From positions 15,066,001-15,130,000 of the forward strand of contig CM059621.1 in the NCBI GenBank assembly GCA_030435675.1: 64,000 nt of DNA, written 5' to 3'. This DNA is from Steinernema hermaphroditum (Eukaryota > Nematoda > Chromadorea > Rhabditida > Steinernematidae). Made by a program: the position numbers and the translations under genes. Positions within the stretch are counted from its first letter, which is position 1; the number at the start of each line of letters is the position of its first letter. Under the pieces are notes generated by a model. The model made no database searches. It was given only the letters and a program-made list of their open reading frames with translations, and was not told the DNA's origin. Below, in pieces: positions 44,378 to 54,103 of this stretch.

Positions 44378-45876
44378 CGGCGAGAGTCGGCGGAGGCGAA
44401 TTTAAAAAGTGAAAAGTGGGGGCGAAAGAAAGGTGTCGGGGTGGTCAGCGGGCGCGGAGTGGGTTATGCGTGCGCGCGGACGGGGGGAAAGTGACTATCC
44501 GGAACGTCGTCGGCGGCGGCCGTGGACGCCGCAGGCGGAATAGGTGGAACCCGTTTGGAAGACGACGACATCGGGGAAGAAGAAGGTTTGGTTCTCGCGC
44601 GCGGGTCATCGCGCCGAGAACCGGTCGCCGCGGACATCCGCGGGATGCCCGAGGCGTCGGGCTTACGAGTAGCCGGACTAATTTCCCGGGTCATTAATTC
44701 ATCGCGACTGCGCATCGCCGCTCGGAAGCAGCTCCGTTTTTGACTTGCCAGTCGACTTCGTAAGTTCAATGGAGCGGCGGCAGAGTCGCGAGACGCGCAT
44801 GACTAAGCGGAATGTTGTCTACTTAGCGAGGATTAGGCAAAAAAGGACGAGCGGAGAAGAACGAGATTCGGGCAGATGCGTCGGAACAACACGTCATGGG
44901 AAAGGAAAGCGAAAGCGGCTCGTTTGAGTGGTCGCCATGTGAAATCGCCGAAAGTACAAAGGGTGCTGTGCAATTAGAAAAGGAAGGATAAGGTCATGGG
45001 GAAGGAATGGATACGGTGACGAAGTGTCCTTTACGATAGTTATCTATTAGATACTAGGAAAATATACGAAGAGTTCTTCTTGTGCTGGTTTTTTGATGAC
45101 CTTTTGGTGAGGTGCAAGAAGCACCCCGACCTGACTCTCTTAACCGTTGGATAGTAAGCATTTTCCCTTCAGTGTGCAGCTTAGTTTTGTTAGGAATTAA
45201 GGGTTGGTAACCGTCAGTTACTTACTGCTTATTCGAAAAAACACGAATTATTCGGTTTCATTCTTACCTTACGAATCTCTAATTAAGTCTAGTCGACGTT
45301 TGTTGTTTGATTAGATTAAGGAATCACCACACTAGGAATATCAGCGTTCCTCTAATTTGCCCAGCAGCCCAAAAAAGGAACTTACTTTAAATTTTACAAG
45401 GTGCTCACAAGGGAAGTACCCCAAGTGATGAATGCCGATTTGGCTGAAACTTTGTACGCTGGTACAACTGTGGCCCTGAAGTGCAGTGACGTATGTGGCG
45501 TCGTCAGCATCTCATAGGAGAGGGTCAAAGAATAGATTAAAAGATGGGGATTAGGTGATATAGTGCTGTTAAATTTCATGTAAATCTGATGGTTATGTGG
45601 TGCAGTGGTTGACGTGCCGGGCCACGCTTCTTTTTCCGCCGGGTTCGATGCCCGTCGATGGCCAAACGTTTTTCTCGGCCTTACTATCTTCGTCAATGTT
45701 CTTAACCCCATTTAATCGGGGGTGTAAAAATTATTTGTCGAAATGCAATAAACGATATGTTTTTTGAAAATTGGCACATGAATCCAGGAGTGCGAGGCTT
45801 CGAAACTGTGCGAAAGTTCACACAACGAAAATGTGCATATATTTGAAAACGGACGCATTTCCATTGACAAACAGCG
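44378..45876. other. Intergenic region between divergent genes
   Basis: The part nearest 44378 is GC-rich with long frames on both strands that look like composition effects, not genes. It also contains a dispersed repeat beginning CTCACAAGGGAAGTACCCCA (45404), similar to CTCACAAGGGAACCTCCCTA at 24567, and a tRNA-like segment at 45595-45672. Confidence 0.5.
45595..45672 (+). repeat. tRNA-like sequence (probable SINE)
   Basis: TGTGGTGCAGTGGTTGACG and GGGTTCGATGCCC are A- and B-box-like and about 40 bp apart. With the CTCACAAGGGAAGTACCCC block 190 bp upstream it may be one SINE-type unit. Poor stem pairing argues against a working tRNA. Confidence 0.45.
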
Positions 45877-46918
45877 ATGGAGATAAACATAATCGACGTG
45901 TTCAACGACAACCTCCATGGTGCGTTCGAGAAGATCCGCGATCTCATCGACGAGTACCCGTACGTGGCGATGGACACCGAATTCCCGGGAGTCGTGGTGA
46001 ACCCGCGGTCCCACCAATTCAAGAGCCACGAGGACTTTCGCTTCCAACAGATGACCCAAAACGTGAATCTTCTGAAGCTGATCCAAGTGGGTTTCACGAT
46101 GATGAACGAGAAGGGCGAGCTTCCACCCGGGAACCCCGTGTGGCAATTCAATTTCCATTTCTCGCTTTCCAATGACATGTTCGCTATCAACTCGATCGAT
46201 CTTCTTAAGACCGCCGGGATCAACTTTGAACATCATGAGGTTGGTTCTATTCCCTATCGCCTATTCCTTATCCCCTATCTTCAGCTAGAAGGCATCAGAG
46301 CGGCAGAATTCGGTGAACTCCTCACCACATCAGGCCTGATCAGCAACGCCGATGTCAAGTGGATCACCTTCCACAGTGGCTATGACTTCGGCTACTTGAT
46401 GCGCGCCATAACGCTGGCCGACATCCCGACCGACGAATCGAAGTTTTTCGAATTTTATCACGCCCTCTTTCCCACAAGTTACGACATAAAGATGATCACC
46501 AAGATGCCAGGAGTACTTTCCACTGAATTCCACGGTGGCCTTCAAGAGGTGCGTCTTCTTTTGCTCTCTAAAACCACCTAAGCTCTACATCTTAGATCGC
46601 CGATCAACTACAAGTTAAGCGATTTGGCGCCCAGCACCAGGCTGGATCGGATTCGCTCCTCACCGCCCAAACGTTTTTCAAGATGAAGGAACTGTTTTTT
46701 GACGACAAGTGGGATAAGGTAGGGATAGGTCCCAAGGGCGCAGTTCATGGCCAAGCACCTCTTAGGTCTCCTCGAAAGTCAACGGACTCCTCTACGGCTT
46801 CGAAAGCTGCTCACTACACATCACATATCATCCGATGTATCCTACGTATCCACGAATGGGCACTCCGCCCATCCCTAACCTTCTACGTGCCGATTCTATC
46901 GAATCACAAGATAATTAA
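45877..46918 (+). CDS. ccf-1: CCR4-NOT deadenylase subunit CAF1/CNOT7
   Basis: Four exons (45877-46239, 46285-46548, 46596-46718, 46766-46918) give 300 residues, close to human CNOT7 (285). This 3'-5' exonuclease shortens mRNA poly(A) tails in the CCR4-NOT complex. The DEDD active site is visible: AMDTEFPG (Asp and Glu of motif I), [10 protein letters not shown] (motif II Asp), SYDIK, and the C-terminal block [13 protein letters not shown]. [20 protein letters not shown] spacing and GLQEIADQL also match. The first intron is 45 bp, a multiple of three and free of stops, so unspliced RNA stays open. The start lies just after ACAGCG. A convergent secreted-protein gene ends 67 bp downstream. Confidence 0.95.
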
Positions 46919-46985
46919 TCGTGGTTCTTTTGGTGGTCTTTGCGAGTAAAATCGAGTAAAAGATCTTTCTCCTTCACCGCAAAAA

Positions 46986-47416
46986 TTATTGGTCAGCAAA
47001 AGGGGAGTTTTCGTGAACGACGGGTTCTTCATCCTTTGGAATCGACTCGTAGGGAATGTCGAATTCACGAGTGATGGGAGTCGCCTTCTCTTGGTCCTGA
47101 GGCACAGAATCAGGCATGTTCTCAACCTCGTCGAAGAGCTTAGCGAGCGTCAGGAGTTTCGGATTCGGCAAGTTGAAGCTGGGGATGCAGGTCTTCCTTA
47201 TGTTGAGTCTCTTCAAGATAGGCTCCAAGCCGAAGCCGGCGCACTTCATCGGAAGGGTCTTGTTGACGAAGGGCAGGGCGACTTCTCCACAGTCCGCGTC
47301 GGTTTCGCAAGGCTTGAAACCGCTAGCAGATCCGGCGAAGATCACCTAAACGGAATCTTTCGTGTTTGGTGATGGAGAGTGAGTCCTACGAGAAGAGCGG
47401 CCAGGAGAAACGTCAT
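46986..47416 (-). CDS. Small secreted cysteine-containing protein
   Basis: Exon 1 (47416-47390) encodes MTFLLAALL and exon 2 (47345-46986) continues VIFAGSASGFKPCETDADCG, so the 44-bp intron splits the signal peptide. The product has 128 residues. Four cysteines are visible (KPCETDADCGE, MKCAGFG, RKTCIPSF), which could make two disulphides, followed by an acidic, Pro-rich tail. Unspliced RNA would stop soon after the signal sequence. No named family is recognised; CxTDADCG resembles short extracellular modules. It is convergent with ccf-1. Confidence 0.75.
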
Positions 47417-47830
47417 GACAGGAGAGGAAGGAAGGGCTTGTGATACCAGTAGCACTGACGGCAACGCTTAAGTATAGTCCCATCGCTAAATGTGCATAAA
47501 CGGCGTTAACGGCTTCCACTGAAAGGGGCAGGCCACGCTTTTGAGCAATAATGTGTTTTGAATGCGGAATGATCCAGGTGTGCGCTCAGTGTTTATGGGA
47601 TTCTCCAGCATTTGAGAAATAATGTGATTCCTATCCGTCGATGCCTCCAGAAGCCGCGCCCGATCCCGGAGTCGAATGCGGCTTGATCCCTGCTACCGTA
47701 GTCCACAGCATAAAAGTAATGCCTATGACATTTAGGCATACAGTATATGCAAGTAATGCCACTTCTTTCCACATACAAGAGGTCCCCCGTTAAGCGATGC
47801 ATAACGAAACGTGCTTCTGAATAATCGAAA
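47417..47830. other. Intergenic region between divergent genes
   Basis: No coding or RNA gene is seen. It presumably holds the promoters of the secreted-protein gene (-) and the forkhead-like gene (+). Confidence 0.5.
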
Positions 47831-49033
47831 ATGATCACCAAGAACTCAAAATTGACTTCTCAATTGCTTGCCTACTTGGCCTGGAAGAATTTCGGCAGCC
47901 AGCCGATCGAAGTGGCCATCATGTACCCCTTCATCGAGAGCCTTTTCCCTGTCTTCGCCGCCGAGAGAACTCAAGATGCTGTGCGCAAGAGCATCCGGAC
48001 GAGTCTCAACAACTACTTCTACGGGACCGTCGAGAAGACGGCGGTGGGAAACCCCCAGAAGTGGACCGTGAAGGTCCAGAAGCGCCAAAGCCTGGAGGAA
48101 GAAGCTCGGAGATGTCTTCCGGGAGGAGTCCTTCACAGCCAGGTCGTCGCCACGATGGACAATCCTGAACTACTGGGTTCCATTGTGGACGGCTCCTGGG
48201 GACCCAGAGGCTCCGACGGCGCCGCCCTCCACACGTCGAAGAAGGCACAAGAGGAGGCGAAGAAAGCCCTGAAGAGACGTTCCTCTGAAGAGGCTCCCAG
48301 AAAACCAAAGAAGGTGCGGAAGGCGGTCAGCACCGGCGGCTTCATCCCCGCGCCCGCCTACCATCCTCTGATGGTCTACCCTTCCGGCTACCCGAACGTC
48401 TTCCTGTACCCCCAACAGTACTACCAGATGCCAGCGGTTCCCCAACCCTTCTGGAACTACGAAGTCCAAACACCCTACCACACCGGAGAGGCGCCAATGC
48501 CGCCACAGAATCCTCGCCCCGAGAAGGAGAAGGTCATGGAGGAGAAGTCCCTGGAGCAGCAGATGCTCGAGGATATCGAATCCGACGAAGACGACTCTGT
48601 CCAGCCACTCGATGGTTCGGCTTCCGCCTCCTCGCAAAAGATCGTTTCTGACGAAGACCTTCTTGCCAAGATGCTCGAAGACGTCGAATCCGACGACGAC
48701 GAAGAAGACTCCGTCCAGCCACTCGAAGATTCGGCTTCCGGCTCCTCACAAATGGTAGTTTCTGACGATGACCTTCTTGCCAAAATGCTTGAAGACGTCG
48801 AATCCGACGACGAGCAAGAAGAAGATGAGAAGAGCCTTCTGGCGCAGATGCTCGAAGACATCGAGTCCGACGGTGAAGAAGAAGAAACCCCAGAAGAAGA
48901 CGCCCTTCTGACGCAAATGCTGAATGACATCGAATCTGACGACGACGAAGAAGAGTGGGAGCTCGACGGGCAAAGCTGGCTTGATGTTCCCCACGCCCAC
49001 ACAAACACTGCATCTGAAAACCTCGTATTGTAA
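47831..49033 (+). CDS. Divergent forkhead-like protein with acidic repeat tail
   Basis: One intronless frame of 400 codons starts with ATG in AAAATG context. Residues about 8-80 fit a winged-helix forkhead domain: LLAYLAWKNF for helix 1, IMYPFIESLFPVF for the IYxFIxxxFP helix, AVRKSIRTSLNNYF for the recognition helix NSIRHNLSLNxCF, and QKWTVKV for the wing. The usual His and Asn of the recognition helix are replaced by Thr and Ser. Residues about 130-165 are Lys/Arg-rich (PRKPKKVRK). A Pro/Tyr-rich segment follows, then five repeats of LLxxMLEDxESDxxEE type to the C terminus. It would act in the nucleus, with the tail possibly acidic activating. Sixty bases separate its stop from the convergent SEC13 stop; AATAAA lies at about 49050. 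Confidence 0.7.
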   Translation: MITKNSKLTSQLLAYLAWKNFGSQPIEVAIMYPFIESLFPVFAAERTQDAVRKSIRTSLNNYFYGTVEKTAVGNPQKWTVKVQKRQSLEEEARRCLPGGVLHSQVVATMDNPELLGSIVDGSWGPRGSDGAALHTSKKAQEEAKKALKRRSSEEAPRKPKKVRKAVSTGGFIPAPAYHPLMVYPSGYPNVFLYPQQYYQMPAVPQPFWNYEVQTPYHTGEAPMPPQNPRPEKEKVMEEKSLEQQMLEDIESDEDDSVQPLDGSASASSQKIVSDEDLLAKMLEDVESDDDEEDSVQPLEDSASGSSQMVVSDDDLLAKMLEDVESDDEQEEDEKSLLAQMLEDIESDGEEEETPEEDALLTQMLNDIESDDDEEEWELDGQSWLDVPHAHTNTASENLVL

Positions 49034-49092
49034 CTATTTCATGAAATACAATAAAAATAAGCGAAAGCTCGATTAACCATTTTACACATCCA

Positions 49093-50349
49093 TCAGGCGC
49101 ACGATTCGACAGCGGCGTTTTCTTCGTTTCCGGTGGCACCTTCTTCCGTTCTTTCGTCATCTTCCCGGAGAACTTGAGTCCAATCATCCGGATCAGTGCC
49201 GACGGTCCATCCAGCGAACTGAAAGCGAGTATTCAGCGTGTGTCTAATCGTCCCCTTCTACCTTGTTACAGCCAATGGATGCGATCAGAACATTCCCTGC
49301 TGGCGACCAAGTGACGTGGTTAGGAATATCTTGGAAACTGTGCAGGATCCTCGATGACCATGGCCCTTGGTTGGCATCAGCGCACCGCCAAATTATCAGT
49401 TTTCCATCCTGGAAAGGGCTTTATCATTGAACACCAGAGAGCATGCACTGACCATGCCGATTGAGGCGACTGTCATGGGTCCTCCAACGAGAGTTTGTGC
49501 CCATGCAACATCGAGAACTTCTTCATCGTGGCCAGAAAGACGAACGCCGTCGTTCCATTCGCTAGGACGGAGCATCCTGAAACGGAAGAAGGCCATTGAA
49601 GCATCGCCAATCGACACTTACGTCCAAATACGGACCACGCCATCACGTCCGCCCGAAGCGAGATGCACAAAAGGGGGCTGAGGGTGTCCAGGCGGCTGGA
49701 CAGAGAGGCGCACTGGAGCCCAGGACACGGGGAGATGCGTTCCTCGCTGGTGCGCTCCTCGTATGTACGATTCGACCCATCGCGTGCCATCGAACACAAG
49801 GATAAGTATGTTTCCATCGGAGAGTCCAGAGGCAAGGGTGAGTCCGCACTCGCGAGGCGCCCAGCACACCGAAGTGCATTTGGCGTCCTTCACGCTGGTT
49901 TCGTGGAACTTCTGCATCTTGCCGTCTTTTTCCCTCCACACTATAAGTCTCCTAAACAGGGGAGCATCAGAAAGTTTCGCGAAGGGCGTCACTCACCCGT
50001 CATCACCACAGGACGCTAAGTGGTTCTCTGAGCTGGGGAAACAAGCCCACGACACCTGCCACACAGGAGCAGTATGTCCGTGCAGATGCGTGGTTTTCGT
50101 GCACCTTCCATTCACGTCGAGGTCGAAGACTCTGACGCTTGCGTCCGAGGAACATGTGGCCAGGCGGTTTCCGTACAAGTTGACTTTCGCATCGTTCTGA
50201 AGCAGATGCGATCAGAAGTGTGCAAAGGTAGGCTGAACTTACAACAATGCCATTGTGCCGCGTTTCGATGGCCAATCTTTCAACGTTGCTTAAGTTTCGA
50301 AGCTAAAATGGAACGCTAAGAAGAGAGATCGGCGTCACTGACTCACCAT
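49093..50349 (-). CDS. sec13: SEC13 WD-repeat protein, copy 1
   Basis: Exons are 50349-50347 (ATG only), 50302-50243, 50196-49997, 49951-49622, 49576-49453, 49408-49262 and 49218-49093, giving 329 residues. SEC13 is a beta-propeller shared by the COPII coat and the nuclear pore Y-complex. The blade signatures are clear: LYGNRLATCSSDASVRVFDL, HGHTAPVWQVSWACF, HLASCGDDGRLIVWRE, CTSVCWAPRECGLTLASGLS, LASGGRDGVVRIWT, GHDEEVLDVAWA, DGKLIIWR and HVTWSPAGNVLIASIG, then an acidic tail. It lacks the N-terminal VDTSHED blade sequence in its usual form. It forms a divergent pair with the CDC26-like gene. Confidence 0.95.
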
Positions 50350-51539
50350 GATAGGCTGATGAACGACAAGCGAACTCACTTCAAGTTGCGACTTCTACAG
50401 CCTGAAAAAAACGTTTCAAAGAACGAATTTAAACGCGATCAAGATTGTGGCACGAGGAACTGGGCATGCAAGAGCTAAGGATTCCAAGGAGCCCACACTT
50501 GTGCCATCCGACTCGGCACACATCCATTCTGATCAAGAACTTATCGTGTTGTCTCCTGCGCTTTGAGGGTTCGCAAAGTCAGAGGCGTTGATTTTGTGAT
50601 TATACAGCTCTTGTGCCTGTCGTAAGGAAGAACTTGCCATGTTGTGAATATTCTTAAACTTCTTAAACCTATTCTTAAACGGAAAACTGTTATTTCAAGC
50701 GATTCTATCTTGATTATCTATTTTTCGAAAGTGACCGAGCCTTCAATTTATGATCATATATAATCATGCAGCTCTATTGTGTCGTCGTAAGGAAGGACTC
50801 TTTTTCGAAGCGTCATGGCGTTTCTATTCGTAAACTCACTGGTCATGATGGTTCTGCTGTTGTTGGTTGTCAGCTTTCACGCTTTCCTCTTTGTGTCCAT
50901 GTTGTCCACTGTCTCACTCTTGTCGCGGTGGCGAACGGTCGCTCCCTCCGGTCGCTCTCCGAGTGTCCGGTTGGTCTGATGGTAAACCTTGTGGCAGTTG
51001 TGAGTTTTCCGGCTTCCAGAGGGAATTGGGACACCCGGAAGCCGTAGTCCCACCACTGCTGATAAACAAGATGTCCGACGCCAGGAATCCGGCTGCGTAG
51101 GATGTCACCCTGAAGGTCGCCGACGCTCTGAGGACCACCGAAGACGCAATTCCCGGACCACAAACTCATCTCTCCGAGGAAGATGCGAGCTCAAAAGCCT
51201 CCTCTGTGTCGCAAACGCCCCGAGAGGAAGAAGTTCTACTGCCATTTCCGAAGTTTTGCCGTCTCTCACATGCCCCGTGATGCGCGCCGTCTCCGACCGG
51301 TTCGCCATAAGCGCCACGCTAGGGATGAAGCCGGCTACAACGAGACATCCTCTGTTTGTCTATTATTCGGTGTCGTGCAAGGCGTAAGCCTTTGATTCAC
51401 GAAATAAACTCGTAAACTCGTCCATGTTGTCTTTGGGTACTTTGGGTTGGCGTCGAGTTCTGATAAACTGTTGTCGGTTTTTTGTTTCTGCTTCACTTTC
51501 GCGCTCACAGTCTCTCTTTGCTTTCAGAATCCCGGCATC
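50350..51539. other. SEC13/CDC26-like intergenic region, left arm
   Basis: The first ~130 bases match the other arm, then the two arms diverge from about 50480 to 51430. This arm carries extra sequence ending in the repeat at 51343-51425 that is shared with 31.2 kb, which suggests an insertion specific to this arm. Open frames here (for example 50914-51169, -) are not conserved in the other arm. Confidence 0.6.
51343..51425 (+). repeat. Dispersed repeat end shared with 31.25 kb
   Basis: CCTCTGTTTGTCTATTATTC, GGTGTCGTGCAAGGCGTAAG, TTTGATTCACGAAATAAACT match the 31225-31320 block. It is missing from the corresponding place in the right arm of the inverted duplication. Confidence 0.55.
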
Positions 51540-51776
51540 ATGATCCGACGCCCGCTCACCTCGATCGGAATCACGGACGAAGACCGCGAGCTGATGGTGA
51601 AAGCGATGAAGAAGGCCCGCGACGCGAAGAACAAGGCGGCAGGCAAGGCTGTTCCAGGGGACGCCGACGAGAGGCAGCCGGATGCTTCCGCACCGACGCA
51701 GTCCCTTCCGGTCGCCAGCACTATCCCGACGCCTTCCCCATCGAGCTGGGGGTCCCAGGAGAACGTCCCCAACTGA
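51540..51776 (+). CDS. CDC26-like APC/C subunit, copy 1
   Basis: A 78-codon frame begins ATG at 51540, ten bases after a CTTTCAG acceptor. The start MIRRPLTSIGITDEDRELM fits the N-terminal pattern of CDC26 (M-[IL]-R-R-x-x-T-x-[IL]-x-[IL]-x-x-x-D), the small anaphase-promoting complex subunit whose N terminus threads through CDC16/APC6. A basic helix (KKARDAKNKAAGKA) and a disordered Ser/Pro tail follow. The match rests on a short motif, so the assignment is tentative. Two residue differences from copy 2 were seen. Confidence 0.55.
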   Translation: MIRRPLTSIGITDEDRELMVKAMKKARDAKNKAAGKAVPGDADERQPDASAPTQSLPVASTIPTPSPSSWGSQENVPN

Positions 51777-51923
51777 ATCTTCGATTGATCTTTTTGTGAA
51801 TTTAGTATTGTTTGTAGGTAAGAGTGTTCATTGGATTTTCCCTTCACGTTGCGATGTTGTGTGGTTATCCTATATTGCTTTTTCGAAGCCCATCATCTTG
51901 ATTCGCAATTTGACAAACTGCTG

Positions 51924-51939
51924 TAGACCCTACGGTCTA
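51924..51939. promoter_or_regulatory. Conserved 6-4-6 inverted repeat upstream of the N-BAR gene
   Basis: TAGACC-CTAC-GGTCTA is a perfect inverted repeat 77 bp before the start codon. It is kept in the right arm at 61374-61389. It may be a transcription-factor site; nothing else supports this. Confidence 0.3.
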
Positions 51940-52015
51940 GATAGATGCGCAGCGAGGCGCCATCGCTGCAGCCCACTCTTTGTTGTGTTAAGCTGAGGAT
52001 CGGTCGACTGAGACA

Positions 52016-52929
52016 ATGCCGAGCAAGGAGCAAAACGACAAGTAAGCAAAGTCGTTCACTGAACTCTGACGTCGCCTTTTCAGAGGCAAAAACTCGACCA
52101 CTCCAGGGGCGACGCCGACGAACGTTCCCGCGTCACAAGAACGCGGTGTCTTCAAGCGCCTATGCATGAAGTTCGGCGAGCGCGTTGGCACAGTGAAAAC
52201 ATCCGAGTTCCCCGAGGATTTCCGGGCACTTGAGTGCAGCGTCGATAACTACATGGTATGTGGTCCGTCGTTCTGGGAAGTCTATTGCTTCATTCTTTAG
52301 AATATTGCCCTAGAGCTGTACAAATGCATCTTGAACGTGCTGCAAAACAATCCGGAGTTCGTGAACGTGAACGTGAGCGAGACGTCGACGATGGAGATTG
52401 AGGCGCCGCCCAATTCCGATCCTTTTGAACTGCTGCGAGGCACATTTTTTGGACTACAGTTACATTCGGTTTTCCCCGATTCTAAAGTCCGATGGTCTGC
52501 TCGGAACGTAAATATACCTGCATCTTTCAGAAAATGAAAGTCTGTGAGGACACACTGTCGGAAATGGCGATGGCGCATCGACAACTGCAGGTGAATGGAC
52601 GAAAGAAGATGCATAAGTTGCGAACGTTCCTCAAGGTGACGTGGATTAAATGGAACGAAGAACGCGAGAAACTACTCAAGCTGCGGGAGGAGAAGGACTT
52701 CGCACACCACGAATACGTCCAGCAGCCAACTACATTCCTCGAGCAAAAGCTCGCGGCGGCTAACGATCAGTACGAGAGGCAGTACGAAAAGGTCAAGGTC
52801 CTGTTTTCGAAACTGCCGCAAATCCAGGAGTCGCACCGCCGCGAGGTTATCAATGTCTTGCTTGAACTAGCTGCCTACAACGAGGCCTGCGCCGACGCTG
52901 CTGAGAAGATCGCCGATCTCATCGGGTAA
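52016..52929 (+). CDS. Endophilin-like N-BAR protein, copy 1
   Basis: Exons 52016-52041, 52084-52255, 52301-52468 and 52531-52929 give 254 residues. The N-BAR start is recognisable: FKRLCMKFGERVG followed by FPEDFRALECSVDNY and LNVLQNNPEF, matching the endophilin pattern of FxKxSQxxxEKVGG, DDDFKELExKVD and YLQPNP. The rest is helical with the BAR-type blocks KVCEDTLSEMAMAHRQL, FLEQKLAAANDQYERQYEKV and a C-terminal helix ending KIADLIG. There is no SH3 domain. BAR proteins form curved dimers that sense or bend membranes. The ATG is in CAATG context with the first exon only 26 bases long. Confidence 0.85.
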
Positions 52930-53515
52930 CCGTTGCTCCTCTCTGTGTAGCCTGCACCGTGCATTAAATGGAGTAAGTTGCAGTTCGCTGTGAAAATACC
53001 GATCACGATGCGCTTTTCGGAATTCGGAAAAAAATACGATGCAGCACACGAATATGACAAGCAAAATTATTCTCGCAAATCAATTTAAATGTTGCAGTTT
53101 ATGGTTTTATGGTTCTTGTCTGGCCCACCGTGCACAGTTCCGTGGAGCGCTTTTCTCTGTTCGTCTGTGCTCTCTCGCAGCACTGCGAGTAGACAGTCGC
53201 GCGCAGACGGGGTCTCGAGGGAAGACGTTCTAGCCGTCTACAGTTAGGTTAATTTCAGACCTGATGTTGACTGTGATGATTCCGGGCGATGATAACTGTG
53301 AGTTACAACGTACAACCCGGAGGTCTCAACCGCCTCGTCGGGGTTCCGGTCTGATTCAACAGTAGACCATTCAATTCGGACGGGCCTTTGGTTCCCTTGT
53401 AAGACACGAAGACGGCTCATGCAATCGAAATCTCGATTCATGATTACCAGAGTGACTGATTACCATGACCCAAAAACGACGCGCAACCCCATGTTGGTCC
53501 TTTTAGTGTCACAGC
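52930..53515. other. Intergenic region, left arm
   Basis: No gene is seen. The sequence is repeated with small changes in the right arm (59826-60392). A run of 36 bp around 53100-53130 contains gaps relative to the other arm. Confidence 0.5.
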
Positions 53516-54023
53516 ATGAGTTTACTGGACTTGATAGAGCACTGCTTCACTCTTTCCCTCAAGGTCGGCTTCCAGAATCGCGCTCTCTATGGTAATTTAG
53601 ACGTTAACCATTGCCATCGGCCTCGGCGGCATCGGCGGCTCCGTCGGGAGCTTCATCTACGCCGCCTCGACCGGATATTCCGGGAAGCTTCTTGTCCTTG
53701 TCGCCGGCCACTCCGTCTCGCTCTTCTTCGTCAGCGCCCTGCTTCTCCTGGGCGTCCGTCGCGGGTGGTCCTCGCTGTTCCTCCCGTTCCTCGTGTACAC
53801 GGCGTTCCTCCTGATGTGCGCCTTCCTCCTCATCGTGCCGAACCTCCTGATCCGACTTCTCGACGCGCAGCCCTCCATCGAACGCCTCGCCTCCCTCCAG
53901 AAGTCGAGGGTGGCGCACGTTCTCTGCGTCTCCCAAGACTACCTCCCGGATCTGCTGGTCTTTGCCTTCGGTCTGGCCGTTATCAGCTCTGTCGTGCAAC
54001 TCTATCGGTACTTCGATAAATAG
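53516..54023 (+). CDS. Small four-transmembrane protein, copy 1
   Basis: Exon 1 (53516-53563) encodes MSLLDLIEHCFTLSLK; after a 37-bp intron exon 2 (53601-54023) continues TLTIAIGLGGIGGSVGSFIY. The product has 156 residues with four hydrophobic segments: about 10-38, 47-70, 75-102 and 132-152. The loop between the third and fourth is charged (DAQPSIERLASLQKSR). No family is recognised. Both arms keep the very short intron and the frame. Its stop lies 80 bp from the convergent PAF acetylhydrolase stop. Confidence 0.7.
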
Positions 54024-54103
54024 TCTCGCTCGTCTATTTACAACATCACAGATTGGCCAACCGTAAGAAGCAAGGCAGCTCGTGAACGACTACAGTACCC
54101 CTA

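Noticed and set aside
44416..44769. Long frames on both strands upstream of the Gly/Ser-rich gene
   Set aside because: Arg/Gly-rich shadow frames of a GC-rich segment; no motif or consistent start.
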